64,000 nt of DNA, from contig NZ_JABUZA010000013.1 in NCBI RefSeq assembly GCF_014897985.1, positions 27,907 to 91,906 on the forward strand, given 5' to 3'. Origin of the DNA: Halomonas colorata (GTDB taxonomy: Bacteria; Pseudomonadota; Gammaproteobacteria; Pseudomonadales; Halomonadaceae). The position numbers were made by a program, and so were the translations under genes. The notes beneath the pieces were generated by a model, which worked only from the letters and a program-made list of their open reading frames with translations, was not told the DNA's origin and did not search any database. This document shows, one piece after another, positions 10,365 to 18,923 of this stretch; within the stretch, counting starts at the first letter, position 1, and each line of letters begins with the position of its first letter.

Positions 10365-11019
10365 GATGCCCCTCTTCTACAGCCGGAGGTAATGGCGCGT
10401 TCATGGCGGCGACGACCACTGGCCGCAAGCGACGTACCAGATCACGCACGGTGACCTGTTCTTGATAATCTTTAGCCGCAATATCCCGTAGAGCATCCAG
10501 ACCCGACAAGGTAAAGATGACGGTACCCAGCATAAAGTGTAGCCGCCAGAAGCGTTCTGAATCAGGAAGATCCGGCGTGGCCTGGCGGACCAGCTCAGTA
10601 AAGCGCGCGAACACCTCGCCATACTGCTCTTGAATATGACGCCGTAAATGCCCTTGAGCCTGGCTATAGGCCAGCCCGAGCAAGCGCATAAACACTTTTA
10701 GACTATTGCGCTCAGCGGGCACTGCCAGCACCGTTGTTGCCATGGTTTCGAGCAGTTCCTCCAACGGGATATGGCTATCGGTATAGCGAGCTTCTAGCTC
10801 GTCGAGCGCAGTATGAAAGCGCAGAGTGAAGGGATCCAGATAGCGTGAGAAGACCGCCTGAATCAAGGCTTTTTTAGAGCCAAAGTGATAGTTGACGGCC
10901 GCTAAATTGACCCGGGCTTTGCTAGTGATGTTGCGCAGCGACGTTTCAGCAAAACCACGCTCTGCAAACAGCACCTCAGCGGTATCAAGAATACGCGACA
11001 CCGTATCAGATTGTGCCAT
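10342..11019 (-). CDS. psrA: TetR-family regulator PsrA
   Basis: In Pseudomonas, PsrA senses long-chain fatty acids, represses its own gene and beta-oxidation genes, and activates rpoS. This 225-residue protein has the N-terminal TetR helix-turn-helix: RILDTAEVLFAERGFAETS, then VNLAAVNYHFGSKKALIQAVF, close to Pseudomonas PsrA as I remember it. The rest is the ligand domain. The ATG at 11019 has GGAGG five bases upstream. A palindrome fitting the PsrA operator lies just before that site, which argues for autoregulation. The next gene across the divergent spacer is lexA, as in Pseudomonas. Identification rests on the N-terminus and synteny. Confidence 0.88.
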   Translation of the reverse strand: MAQSDTVSRILDTAEVLFAERGFAETSLRNITSKARVNLAAVNYHFGSKKALIQAVFSRYLDPFTLRFHTALDELEARYTDSHIPLEELLETMATTVLAVPAERNSLKVFMRLLGLAYSQAQGHLRRHIQEQYGEVFARFTELVRQATPDLPDSERFWRLHFMLGTVIFTLSGLDALRDIAAKDYQEQVTVRDLVRRLRPVVVAAMNAPLPPAVEEGHHANANAS

Positions 11020-11032
11020 TTCGGCCTCCAGA

Positions 11033-11046
11033 AAAACGAGTGTTTA
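11033..11046. promoter_or_regulatory. Candidate PsrA operator
   Basis: AAAAC-GAGT-GTTTA is a palindrome of the form AAAC-N4-GTTT, fitting the published PsrA motif (S)AAAC(N2-4)GTTT(S) except at the outer bases. It lies 14 bases before the psrA start codon, immediately upstream of its GGAGG, where a bound repressor would block psrA transcription. Assignment is by motif and position only. Confidence 0.55.
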
Positions 11047-11264
11047 AAACATGCCGAAATAGTATGCCATAACCCTAACGGGCTCAATCCTAGATACGAG
11101 AAGCTCCTGTAATCGATGAGAAAACTCATTAAAGTTAATTCAAACACCTCATCGCTGAATTGGGGTCGGCTGACGTTTGAGCCTAGCCGTTAGCCAAATG
11201 ACGCCAGGTCCTTGTCTAACCTCTATTAAGCACTATTTTTATCCGTGTACTGGACAGAGGAACA

Positions 11265-11284
11265 TACTGTATACTTAAACACAT
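11265..11284. promoter_or_regulatory. SOS (LexA) box upstream of lexA
   Basis: TACTGTATACTTAAACACAT matches the gammaproteobacterial CTGT-N8-ACAG motif with one change in the right half (ACAC). It lies about 53 bases before the lexA ATG, and a -10-like TATACT falls inside it. It implies LexA autorepression. Confidence 0.75.
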
Positions 11285-11336
11285 ATTGTTCAAGCAGGCA
11301 GATACCGACTGTCTTTTATCGTTTATGGAGTTTGGT

Positions 11337-12011
11337 ATGTCTCGACCACTCACAGCACGTCAACAGCATGTTTTTGATTTTATCGTAAAAACCATGGGTG
11401 AATTCGGATATCCACCCACTCGCGCAGAAATTGCCAAAGCGCTAGGGTTTAAATCGCCCAATGCTGCTGAAGAGCATTTGCGCGCGCTTGAGCGCAAGGG
11501 TGTGATCCGCATTATTCGCAATACATCACGCGGGATTCGTCTGCCTAACCAGGATGTTCAGGAAGTGAGCGATTCGCCTGCTCCTGTGGCGGCCAATAGT
11601 GATCTTCCCCCGGCCGGCTTGCCCGTTATTGGCGAAGTTGCCGCGGGCAGCCCCATCTTGGCGGCTGAACACATTGACCGCTACTGCCCGCTGCCAGCAG
11701 AGTACTTCACGCCCAAGGCCGACTACCTGCTGCGTGTGCGCGGCCTGTCGATGAAGGATGTTGGCATTCTTGAAGGCGACTTGCTGGCAGTGCATCGCAC
11801 TGACCGCGTACGTGACGGGCAGATCGTTGTCGCGCGCCTGGAAGATGAAGTTACCGTGAAGCGCTTTAAGCGTCAGGGCCATCAGGTAACGTTAATGGCC
11901 GAAAACGCTGATTTTGCCCCTATCGAAATCGACTTGCGCACTCAGTCACTGGATATTGAAGGCGTCGGGGTGGGCGTTATCCGGGGCGGCAACGGTCAAG
12001 CACTCGGCTAA
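11337..12011 (+). CDS. lexA: LexA repressor
   Basis: LexA represses SOS genes and cleaves itself when RecA filaments form on damaged DNA. I choose ATG 11337 ([10 protein letters not shown], 224 residues). GGAG lies six bases upstream, and the reading up to 11286 adds 17 unconserved residues. The winged helix occupies ~1-70. The self-cleavage site is Ala103-Gly104 in EVAAGSP. The catalytic dyad is Ser138 in RGLSMKD and Lys175 in VTVKRFK. The sequence before the serine (GLSM) is a mild variant of the usual GDSM/GMSM. It is followed by a strong terminator. There is no sulA-like gene downstream, unlike in Pseudomonas. Confidence 0.97.
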   Translation: MSRPLTARQQHVFDFIVKTMGEFGYPPTRAEIAKALGFKSPNAAEEHLRALERKGVIRIIRNTSRGIRLPNQDVQEVSDSPAPVAANSDLPPAGLPVIGEVAAGSPILAAEHIDRYCPLPAEYFTPKADYLLRVRGLSMKDVGILEGDLLAVHRTDRVRDGQIVVARLEDEVTVKRFKRQGHQVTLMAENADFAPIEIDLRTQSLDIEGVGVGVIRGGNGQALG

Positions 12012-12100
12012 TGTACCGCTTGTGGTGAGTTGGCGGCAGAGCATCGTGTTAAGAATATAATTTCTTAAGAACAGAGAATACAGCGTCTTGATAGCTTTCA

Positions 12101-12137
12101 AGCGGGTGGCCATTTCCATGGCCACCCGCTTTTTTTT
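12101..12137 (+). terminator. Intrinsic terminator after lexA
   Basis: A 13-bp stem (AGCGGGTGGCCAT and complement) with a four-base loop is followed by eight T. It ends the lexA transcript about 90 bases past the stop, just before convergent purU. Confidence 0.93.
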
Positions 12138-12160
12138 GGCTTAAACGCAACTACGGGCGT

Positions 12161-13015
12161 TTAGCTGAATACCACCGTCTTATTACCGTGAATCAATACG
12201 CGGTCTTCCAGGTGCCAGCGCAAGCCACGTGCCAGCACGGCTTTTTCCACATCGCGGCCAAAACGAACCAGATCAGTGGGTGTATGGCAATGGCTCACGC
12301 GATGGATATCCTGCTCGATAATCGGCCCCGCATCCAGCTCCTCGGTCACATAGTGACAGGTCGCACCAATCAGTTTTACACCGCGCTCATAGGCCTGATG
12401 ATAAGGCTTGGCACCCGCAAAAGAGGGCAGGAAGCTGTGGTGAATATTGATCACCTGACCGGCATACCGCTCGCATAGTGACGGCGGCAGAATCTGCATA
12501 TAACGTGCCAGCACGATGCAATCCGCGCGCGCATGATCGATATGCTCTTTCACTTGGGCAAACGACGCTTCTTTATTGTTCGGATCAACCGGCACATGGT
12601 GATAAGGAATACCGTACCACTCGGCGATTGAACGCATGTCTTCGTGATTGGAAATCACACCGGCGATATCGCAATCCAGCTCACCCGCCTGCCAGCGATA
12701 CAGCAGATCCACCAGGCAATGGGACTCACGCGAGACCATCAGTACCACCCGACGGCGCTTTTGAGTATCGACCAGCGACCATTGCATAGAAAACTCTTGA
12801 GCGATCGGTTCAAAGGCACTGCGCAACGTTTCAGCGGACATCCCTAGTGAATCAGCCAATATTTCGTAACGCATAAAAAACCGGCCCGTTTGCAAGTCAG
12901 AGTGCTGGCTGGCTTCGGTAATCGAACCGCCCTGCTGAGCTATAAAACTTGATACACGAGCAACAATGCCTACCTGATCAGGGCAGGAAACGACCAAACG
13001 ATAATAATGAGACAT
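12161..13015 (-). CDS. purU: Formyltetrahydrofolate deformylase
   Basis: PurU hydrolyses 10-formyl-tetrahydrofolate to formate and THF, supplying formate for PurT and balancing one-carbon and glycine pools. The 284-residue length equals the usual one. Residues ~1-80 form the regulatory ACT domain (CPDQVGIVARVSSFI). The remainder is the formyltransferase-fold hydrolase with NIHHSFLPSF and the TEELDAGPIIEQD stretch containing the catalytic Asp. The ATG at 13015 has AGAG upstream. It is convergent with lexA and divergent from the RNase J gene across ~250 bases that contain no recognisable element beyond a weak inverted repeat. Confidence 0.95.
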   Translation of the reverse strand: MSHYYRLVVSCPDQVGIVARVSSFIAQQGGSITEASQHSDLQTGRFFMRYEILADSLGMSAETLRSAFEPIAQEFSMQWSLVDTQKRRRVVLMVSRESHCLVDLLYRWQAGELDCDIAGVISNHEDMRSIAEWYGIPYHHVPVDPNNKEASFAQVKEHIDHARADCIVLARYMQILPPSLCERYAGQVINIHHSFLPSFAGAKPYHQAYERGVKLIGATCHYVTEELDAGPIIEQDIHRVSHCHTPTDLVRFGRDVEKAVLARGLRWHLEDRVLIHGNKTVVFS

Positions 13016-13266
13016 ACGGGATACTCTTTGATCTGCGAAATACTTTTGACGTAATGCAGTAGTTAGCTCAATGGATCATACAAAGGATAATGCCAAAGGC
13101 AGTTCAACGGCGCAGCGAACAGACCTAGCACTGCGCCGACAATAAAGACCGCCTAGTGTACCGGAACACCTTTCACGAAGCACCGGCCTCATATGCCATG
13201 GTCATTGTTAGCCGCCCCTGCCTTCCCGTATAGTTAAGGCATTACTTTTTAGGCTTTTCATAACTG

Positions 13267-14928
13267 ATGCATCCACCACGCGTTCAACTTCGTCCCCGCC
13301 GTCGCCCTCCTCTGCGCCTACTGCCGCTGGGTGGGTGTGGTGAAATCGGCATGAATCTAACGCTATATGGATACGACGATCATTGGATCGCGGTCGACTG
13401 CGGCATGATGATTCGCCAGGATCTGCCCAATTCACCACTTCAAGTGCCCAATCTGGATACCCCGGAGGCCCTGGGCATCACTCCCCAGGCGCTATTTATC
13501 ACCCATGGCCACGAAGACCATATTGGCGCGGTTGCCTGGCTATGGCCCAAGTGGAACTGTCCAATTTATGCAACGCCGCTAGCCGCAGGCCTGTTACGCT
13601 TAAAATTCGCCGAACATCAGTTAAGCAGTACGGCCATCAAGGTAATCGAGCCCGGCGAAGCAATGGAAAGCACGCCGTTTTCGGTACGCTACATGCCTCT
13701 GACCCATTCGATTCCTGAAAGCTGCGCGCTGATGATACTGATTGGCGGCTACCGCGTACTGCATACCGGTGACTGGAAGCTGGATCCTAACCCCCTTATT
13801 GGTGACCCCATTAATGCGGCCCATTTTCGGGCGCTCGCCCCGGTTGATTTAGTGGTTGGGGATTCAACTAATGCTCCTCTGCCGGGTCACTCGGGCAGTG
13901 AAGGCGATGTGGCTAAAGCGCTGTCTAAAACCTTGGGCGAATGCAAGGGCCGCGTGGTGGTCTCCTGCTTTGCAAGCAACCTAGCGCGAGTATTAGCCAT
14001 TGGCCGGGCGGCGCACCAGTGTGGACGCCGAATTAGTTTAATGGGTCGCTCAATGGAGCGGATGGTGGGTGTTGCACGAGGCCTTGGCTATATGGATGAC
14101 TTGCCAGCCCTCGTTCCATCGCATGATCTTGGCTATTTACCTCCAGATGAAGTGGTCATTATCGCTACAGGCAGCCAGGGTGAACCGCGTGCAGCCCTGC
14201 AAAGGCTTGCTCAGGGGCGCCATCCGTTTATTGACCTTGAGCCCGGCGATAACGTTATTTTCTCCGCCAAAACCATTCCGGGTAACGAACGCCCAATTGA
14301 GCAGCTAAAACGGCGTCTAAAGCAGTTAGGGGTGACGATTTTTGATGAGATAAATCACCCGGAGCTGCATGCTACCGGGCACCCGGCGCAGGAAGAACTA
14401 ACCAAGTTTTATCAGTGGGTACGGCCAAAACACCTTATCCCGGTACACGGCGAGGCTCGCCATCAGCAGGCGCATCAGGCCATTGCCCAAGCCCTTGATA
14501 TTAGCGCGCCTTTAGCGCCCGTGAATGGCGACATTATCGTGCTGGATGGTCAGGGGCTCCGCTGTGAAGCGCGCCACCCCCAACCACCCTGCATCGTTAA
14601 TCAAAATAGTGTTGTGCCACATCCAGGCTTGGAAAACGCTAAAGCCACGGCCCGCCGAGGCAGTTTGTACCTTGCGCTACCGGTCACGGCTAGTGAGACA
14701 GGCTGGTGGCGCATAGGCCGCCTGATGCTAGATACCAGCAGTGCAAGCCCCCTGGATGAAGATAGCTTTAGTGAATGGCTGGATGATCAGCTTGAGGATA
14801 TTGAAGCCGATACGTTAGCGGACCTACGCTTTGCGCTTCAGCCGCGCTTGATTCATTGGCTGGCAGAACATATGCAGCATATGCCCGACGTACATTTGCA
14901 AATTATGGCGGCCGAAGCGCCCTTATAA
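13267..14928 (+). CDS. rnj: RNase J-type beta-CASP ribonuclease
   Basis: The 553-residue protein has the metallo-beta-lactamase and beta-CASP layout of RNase J, a 5'-exo/endoribonuclease best known from Firmicutes. The start shows LGGCGEIGMN, followed by VDCGMM. The zinc motif is HGHEDHIGA at 80-88. Later ligands are in THSIPES and HTGDWKLD, then the beta-CASP stretches GSQGEPRAAL and IPVHGEARH. Family-length C-terminal sequence follows. Most gammaproteobacteria rely on RNase E instead, so its role here may be specialised. The start ATG lacks a strong ribosome-binding site, and a basic N-terminal stretch (RPRRRPPLR) precedes the domain, so the true start could differ slightly. Confidence 0.85.
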   Translation: MHPPRVQLRPRRRPPLRLLPLGGCGEIGMNLTLYGYDDHWIAVDCGMMIRQDLPNSPLQVPNLDTPEALGITPQALFITHGHEDHIGAVAWLWPKWNCPIYATPLAAGLLRLKFAEHQLSSTAIKVIEPGEAMESTPFSVRYMPLTHSIPESCALMILIGGYRVLHTGDWKLDPNPLIGDPINAAHFRALAPVDLVVGDSTNAPLPGHSGSEGDVAKALSKTLGECKGRVVVSCFASNLARVLAIGRAAHQCGRRISLMGRSMERMVGVARGLGYMDDLPALVPSHDLGYLPPDEVVIIATGSQGEPRAALQRLAQGRHPFIDLEPGDNVIFSAKTIPGNERPIEQLKRRLKQLGVTIFDEINHPELHATGHPAQEELTKFYQWVRPKHLIPVHGEARHQQAHQAIAQALDISAPLAPVNGDIIVLDGQGLRCEARHPQPPCIVNQNSVVPHPGLENAKATARRGSLYLALPVTASETGWWRIGRLMLDTSSASPLDEDSFSEWLDDQLEDIEADTLADLRFALQPRLIHWLAEHMQHMPDVHLQIMAAEAPL

Positions 14929-14981
14929 ATGTAAGCCTTGTTTTAGGGCTAAGCGCTAGCGTTCCAGAGCATAGGCCCGCC

Positions 14982-15437
14982 CTACGTCCAGCGAGCCGCA
15001 TCCTGGGTATCTGTGGTGCGCTCTTTTACCCAGTATTCGCCTTGTCCCGAGTGCTCTTTCTTCCAGAATGGCGCTTGGGTCTTTAAAAAATCCATTATGA
15101 AGTCGCACGCCTCAAAGGCTTCGCGTCGGTGGGCGCTGGCGACCAGCACACGTACGATCGGGTCGCCTGGCGTGAGATACCCAACACGATGAACGATGTA
15201 CACGGCCTGCAGCGACCAGCGCTGCCAGGCCTGCTCACCAATACTTTCCAGCGTTCGCTCCGTCATGCCCGGATAGTGTTCAAGGGTCAACCCCGTCACA
15301 TCCGGGGTTTCATTGAAATCACGCACCAAGCCGGTAAAACTCACGACAGCGCCAATGTCGGTACGCTGTGCCAGCACTTGCTCATAGCCATCAGCTAACG
15401 CAAACGGTGTAGCCTGAACATGCACCCGGATATTCAT
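14982..15437 (-). CDS. moaE: Molybdopterin synthase catalytic subunit
   Basis: MoaE is the large subunit of molybdopterin synthase. With thiocarboxylated MoaD it puts the two dithiolene sulfurs into precursor Z (cPMP). The 151-residue protein shows the family core: VGYLTPGD, VLVASAHRREAFEAC and LKTQAPFWKKE, whose Arg/Lys residues line the active site. It begins three bases after the moaC-moaD fusion stops. Its ribosome-binding site GGAGG is formed by the diglycine codons of the fused MoaD, so the two are translationally linked. It is the last gene of the mobB-moaCD-moaE run. Confidence 0.95.
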   Translation of the reverse strand: MNIRVHVQATPFALADGYEQVLAQRTDIGAVVSFTGLVRDFNETPDVTGLTLEHYPGMTERTLESIGEQAWQRWSLQAVYIVHRVGYLTPGDPIVRVLVASAHRREAFEACDFIMDFLKTQAPFWKKEHSGQGEYWVKERTTDTQDAARWT

Positions 15438-15440
15438 GAT

Positions 15441-16241
15441 CTAGCCTCCGGTCACCGGTGGAAAAAACGCCACCTCATCCTCGTTGGTAATACGCGCACT
15501 GTCGTTGGCCATGACCTGATTAATCGCACATAGCGTACGCTGGTCGTTGAGCACGCTAAAGCGCGGATCACGCTGGCTTAAAGCGGCTTTTAAACCGGCA
15601 ATATCGCAGCTGGGCACTTGCTCCAGATCGAGCACGATATCACTCACGCCTACTCGCTCACGCAGCTCGGCCAAGAACTTTACCCGAACGCAAGGCGAGG
15701 CACAGCGCTCTCCTAGGGTTACCTCTCCCGTTGCCCCATCACCTGTTACGATTGGCGCCGCTGGGCGGGCATCACGCTGATAATCTCCCCGCACGCCGCC
15801 GTGTTTGCTTTCCAATTGGACAGCATCGATGCGCATATCTTTATCCACGGCTTTGCACATATCGTAAAGCGTCAAACAAGCAACCGATACGGCAGTCAGC
15901 GCTTCCATCTCAACACCGGTACGCCCATTCAAACGGCATAGCGCCGTCACCTTGACGCAGCTGTCTTGCTGGTCGATCTCAAACTCTATCGATACTTTAG
16001 AAAGCGCTAGGGAGTGGCAAAGCGGAATCAGCTCATGGGTACGTTTGGCGGCCTGTATACCGGCGATACGCGCAGTGGCAATAACATCGCCCTTGGGAAG
16101 CTTGCCGTCACTTAGCAAGTTAAGCGTTTCAGGCTGCATGATAATCCGCCCCGAAGCGACTGCCTCACGGCGCGTTTCGCGCTTATCACCAACATCAACC
16201 ATATTAGCCTCACCACGCGTATTGAGGTGGGTTAGCTGCAT
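15441..16241 (-). CDS. moaC: Fused cyclic pyranopterin monophosphate synthase / molybdopterin synthase sulfur carrier (MoaC-MoaD)
   Basis: One 266-residue frame holds two cofactor proteins. Residues ~1-158 are MoaC, which rearranges GTP-derived 3',8-cH2GTP to c[31 protein letters not shown] and [10 protein letters not shown] carry the catalytic Lys and Asp. After a ~25-residue linker, residues ~185-266 are MoaD, a ubiquitin-fold sulfur carrier ending VTGG. The free C-terminal Gly-Gly needed for adenylation and thiocarboxylation is intact. Normally these are separate genes. The fusion would deliver one MoaD per MoaC. AGGTG precedes the ATG, and moaE follows after three bases. No frameshift is needed to read through. 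Confidence 0.93.
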   Translation of the reverse strand: MQLTHLNTRGEANMVDVGDKRETRREAVASGRIIMQPETLNLLSDGKLPKGDVIATARIAGIQAAKRTHELIPLCHSLALSKVSIEFEIDQQDSCVKVTALCRLNGRTGVEMEALTAVSVACLTLYDMCKAVDKDMRIDAVQLESKHGGVRGDYQRDARPAAPIVTGDGATGEVTLGERCASPCVRVKFLAELRERVGVSDIVLDLEQVPSCDIAGLKAALSQRDPRFSVLNDQRTLCAINQVMANDSARITNEDEVAFFPPVTGG

Positions 16242-16270
16242 GTTTTCACCTATCGTTTGAAGCCATCGTT

Positions 16271-16819
16271 TTAAGCTGGACTGTTGGGTTGGGTGCTCAC
16301 CCAGGCAAGCACCCAGCGGGTAATCGCATCAAGATCATTCAGGTCTAACAGGGCCACTGAGGGGCTAAGTTCAATCGGTGCCTCTGCGTCGAGCGCGACG
16401 GCTTGTAGCGTTGCATCATCAAGAATTGATGTCTCTCCAATGCCCTTACGATACAGTACAAGTTTGGGAATGGGCCATGCTTTAAATCCTTCTACAATGA
16501 CCAGATCCGGCTGATGATGAGCCATCATCGCCAGTAACGCGCCCAGGTCAGGCTCCTCTTGGTCGGGCGTTTCCTGCATGAGTGCAAAGCGTTGCCGTGA
16601 TGCGACCAGCATTGGAGACGCCCCGGCACTGCGCAGCCGATAGCTGTCTTTGCCAGGCTTATCTACATCAAAGTTGTGGTGGGCATGCTTGATAACGCCA
16701 ACATCCAGCCCTGCCTCGCGTAATCGCGGCAGTAATTGGGTCAGTAGCGTGGTTTTACCCGTTCCACTCCAGGCGGCAATACCTAGTACAGGAAACGTTG
16801 TCGTTATGCTGCCTACCAT
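16271..16819 (-). CDS. mobB: Molybdopterin-guanine dinucleotide biosynthesis protein MobB
   Basis: MobB is a GTP-binding adaptor that assists MobA in attaching GMP to Mo-molybdopterin. The 182-residue protein has a P-loop [11 protein letters not shown] near residues 16-26, then [20 protein letters not shown] and IVEGFK, all family hallmarks. AAGGAG lies nine bases before the ATG. It starts the minus-strand mobB-moaCD-moaE group, with 29 bases before moaC. Its own upstream neighbour in the same direction is uraA, 39 bases away. Confidence 0.95.
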   Translation of the reverse strand: MVGSITTTFPVLGIAAWSGTGKTTLLTQLLPRLREAGLDVGVIKHAHHNFDVDKPGKDSYRLRSAGASPMLVASRQRFALMQETPDQEEPDLGALLAMMAHHQPDLVIVEGFKAWPIPKLVLYRKGIGETSILDDATLQAVALDAEAPIELSPSVALLDLNDLDAITRWVLAWVSTQPNSPA

Positions 16820-16858
16820 CTCCCCATACTCCTTCTAACAGCGTTTAACATGCGTCGC

Positions 16859-18091
16859 TTACTCACCTTCCCGCTCGCGCGGCAGTAGCCAATTTAACGC
16901 AATCCCCACAAGTGCGGCCAGGCTAACGCCCTGTAGCGTGAACTGACCTTCGCCAAACTGCATGCCGCCAATCCCGAAAACCAAAATCAAGGATACCACC
17001 ACCAGATTACGTGGCGCCGTTAACGACTGCCCGGCACGTACCAGCGTATTCATTCCCACCACGGCGATTGAGCCAAACAGCAGTGTCATGATACCGCCCA
17101 TCACGGGTCCAGGGATGGTTTGCAAAAGCGCCCCCAGCTTAGCCACAAACGCCAGTACGATGGCAAGCACGGCTGCCACAATCATGTAGGTAGGGTTAAA
17201 GGCACGGGTTAGCGTTACCGCCCCAGTCACTTCGGAATACGTTGTATTGGGTGGCCCGCCAAACAACGCCGCGACCGTCGTCGCCAAACCATCGCCTAAT
17301 AACGTGCGATGCAGGCCTGGTTTTTCCAAATAGTTTTTCCGCGTTACCGAGCCAATCGCGACCATATCACCGATATGTTCGACCGCAGGCGCAATGGCGA
17401 CAGGAATCATGAATAAAATGGCCGCCCAATGAAAACTGGGCGCGGTAAAGCTGGGTAGCGCCAGCCAGGCCGCTTCGCGAACCGGGGTGAAATCGACGAC
17501 TCCCATAATCAACGCCAGCGTATAACCCGTAAAAATCCCTCCCATAATGGGCACCAGGCGTAACAGGCCACGGCCGAAGACCGCCAAGACCAAGGTGACC
17601 AGCAGACTAGCCATCGATAAGAAAATGGCTTGTCCATAGCTGATATTATCGCTGGTTTCACCGGTTGCCATGCTTACCGCAACAGGCGCCAGCGCCAAGC
17701 CAATCACCATGATGACCGGCCCCACCACGACAGCAGGCAGTAAGCGGTTAAGCCAGCCAACCCCACGTAGACGCACGGCCTGAGAAATGGCGACATACAC
17801 CAAGCCTGCCACCATTAACCCGCCCATGGTGGCCGATACCCCAAAGCTTGCAATGGAGCCTTGTATGGGCGCGATAAAAGCAAACGAGGAGGCCAGAAAT
17901 ACCGGCACCGTCTTTTTCGTGACCGCGTGAAATACCAACGTACCCACACCGGCAGTGAACAGCGCGACGCTTGGATCCAGCCCGGTTAACAGCGGCACTA
18001 ACACCAACGCGCCAAAGGCGACAAACAGCATTTGCGCACCGGTCAGCAGTACCTTTGGCCATGACTCTGGCTGGCTGACAGCATCACTCAT
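16859..18091 (-). CDS. uraA: Uracil permease (NCS2 family)
   Basis: This is a nucleobase:proton symporter of the UraA type with about 14 membrane segments, 410 residues (E. coli 429). Family-typical stretches are ASSFAFIAPIQ near residue 68, AIAPAVEHIGDMVAIG near 232 and GGPPNTTYSEVTGA near 280. The conserved Glu of VEH and TYSE are the substrate-binding acids. I use ATG 18091 because AGGAG lies seven bases upstream; the frame also opens one codon earlier at GTG. It follows upp in the same direction. An intrinsic terminator lies between them, so its expression relative to upp is probably reduced or separately driven. Confidence 0.93.
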   Translation of the reverse strand: MSDAVSQPESWPKVLLTGAQMLFVAFGALVLVPLLTGLDPSVALFTAGVGTLVFHAVTKKTVPVFLASSFAFIAPIQGSIASFGVSATMGGLMVAGLVYVAISQAVRLRGVGWLNRLLPAVVVGPVIMVIGLALAPVAVSMATGETSDNISYGQAIFLSMASLLVTLVLAVFGRGLLRLVPIMGGIFTGYTLALIMGVVDFTPVREAAWLALPSFTAPSFHWAAILFMIPVAIAPAVEHIGDMVAIGSVTRKNYLEKPGLHRTLLGDGLATTVAALFGGPPNTTYSEVTGAVTLTRAFNPTYMIVAAVLAIVLAFVAKLGALLQTIPGPVMGGIMTLLFGSIAVVGMNTLVRAGQSLTAPRNLVVVSLILVFGIGGMQFGEGQFTLQGVSLAALVGIALNWLLPREREGE

Positions 18092-18146
18092 CACACAACT
18101 CCTAAGGGTTTGTTATTCATATTGAGGGGGCAAAAATTGAGAGGGC

Positions 18147-18180
18147 AAAAAAATGCCCCTAGCGCGAAGCGCAAGGGGCA
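18147..18180 (-). terminator. Intrinsic terminator between upp and uraA
   Basis: On the minus strand, TGCCCCTTGCGC and its near-complement form a strong stem followed by TTTTTTT. It lies 17 bases past the upp stop and ~55 bases before the uraA start, so it either ends the upp transcript or partially attenuates uraA. Confidence 0.85.
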
Positions 18181-18196
18181 ATATCAGACGGAGCGC

Positions 18197-18826
18197 TTAG
18201 CGCGTTCCAAAAATCTTGTCTCCGGCATCTCCCAAGCCTGGGACGATATAGCCGTTTTCATCCAACCGGTCGTCTACCGACGCGGTATAAATTTCAACAT
18301 CGGGATAAGCCTCCTGCACCCGTTTGATCCCTTCTGGTGCCGCGACCAGAACAATCACTTTCATATGCTCGCAGCCACGCTCGCGCAGCATATCAAGCGT
18401 TGCGACCATCGAGCCGCCGGTTGCCAACATCGGATCAATGACCAGTGCCATACGCTCTTCAATATCGTTGGCGAATTTCGCAAAGTAAGGAACCGGCTGC
18501 AGGGTTTCTTCATCACGGTAAAGGCCCACAACACTGACGCGCGCACTGGGAATCAGATCCGTCACGCCTTCAAGCATACCTAAGCCAGCGCGCAAAATAG
18601 GGACGACAGTGACCTTTTTACCTTTAAGGCGGCGCGTAGCGATAGGCTCGCCATTCCAACCTTGAATCTCATGGTCTTCAAGCTCCAGGCCTTTGGTCGC
18701 CTCATAGGTCAAGAGCTTGGCCACTTCACCTGCCAGTTCACGAAAGCTTTTAGTGCTTAAATCAACTTCGCGCATCAGTCCCAGCTTATGTTGAACAAGC
18801 GGATGGTTAATGGCGTAGACACTCAT
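18197..18826 (-). CDS. upp: Uracil phosphoribosyltransferase
   Basis: Upp converts uracil and PRPP to UMP, the pyrimidine salvage step paired with uracil import by UraA. The 209-residue protein (E. coli 208) opens [13 protein letters not shown]. It has the PRPP loop in [13 protein letters not shown] near 130 and the uracil-binding C-terminal [26 protein letters not shown] lies upstream of the ATG. It comes just before uraA. Confidence 0.97.
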   Translation of the reverse strand: MSVYAINHPLVQHKLGLMREVDLSTKSFRELAGEVAKLLTYEATKGLELEDHEIQGWNGEPIATRRLKGKKVTVVPILRAGLGMLEGVTDLIPSARVSVVGLYRDEETLQPVPYFAKFANDIEERMALVIDPMLATGGSMVATLDMLRERGCEHMKVIVLVAAPEGIKRVQEAYPDVEIYTASVDDRLDENGYIVPGLGDAGDKIFGTR

Positions 18827-18923
18827 GGGGCTTCCTCACTGCAGGGATATCAGGATGGCGACGTAGGTCGCATCTTCAGGCATACAAAATTGCGCGCCAT
18901 TCTACCTGTATCTGACCACTAGG

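Larger units (their letters stand above)
11020..11336. other. Divergent psrA-lexA intergenic region
   Basis: This 317-base spacer holds the psrA ribosome-binding site and candidate PsrA operator at the left, and the LexA box with lexA's start region at the right. I saw no other gene or stable hairpin in the middle. Confidence 0.6.

Noticed and set aside
11286..11336. 17-residue N-terminal extension of LexA
   Set aside because: [10 protein letters not shown] has a GGAG six bases upstream and is the conserved start.
12012..12160. sulA-like gene after lexA, as in Pseudomonas
   Set aside because: No open frame of suitable length exists; a terminator and convergent purU occupy the space.
13016..13266. 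Hairpin GGCGCAG/CTGCGCC as an attenuator before the RNase J gene
   Set aside because: Long loop, no T tract and no relation to a start codon.
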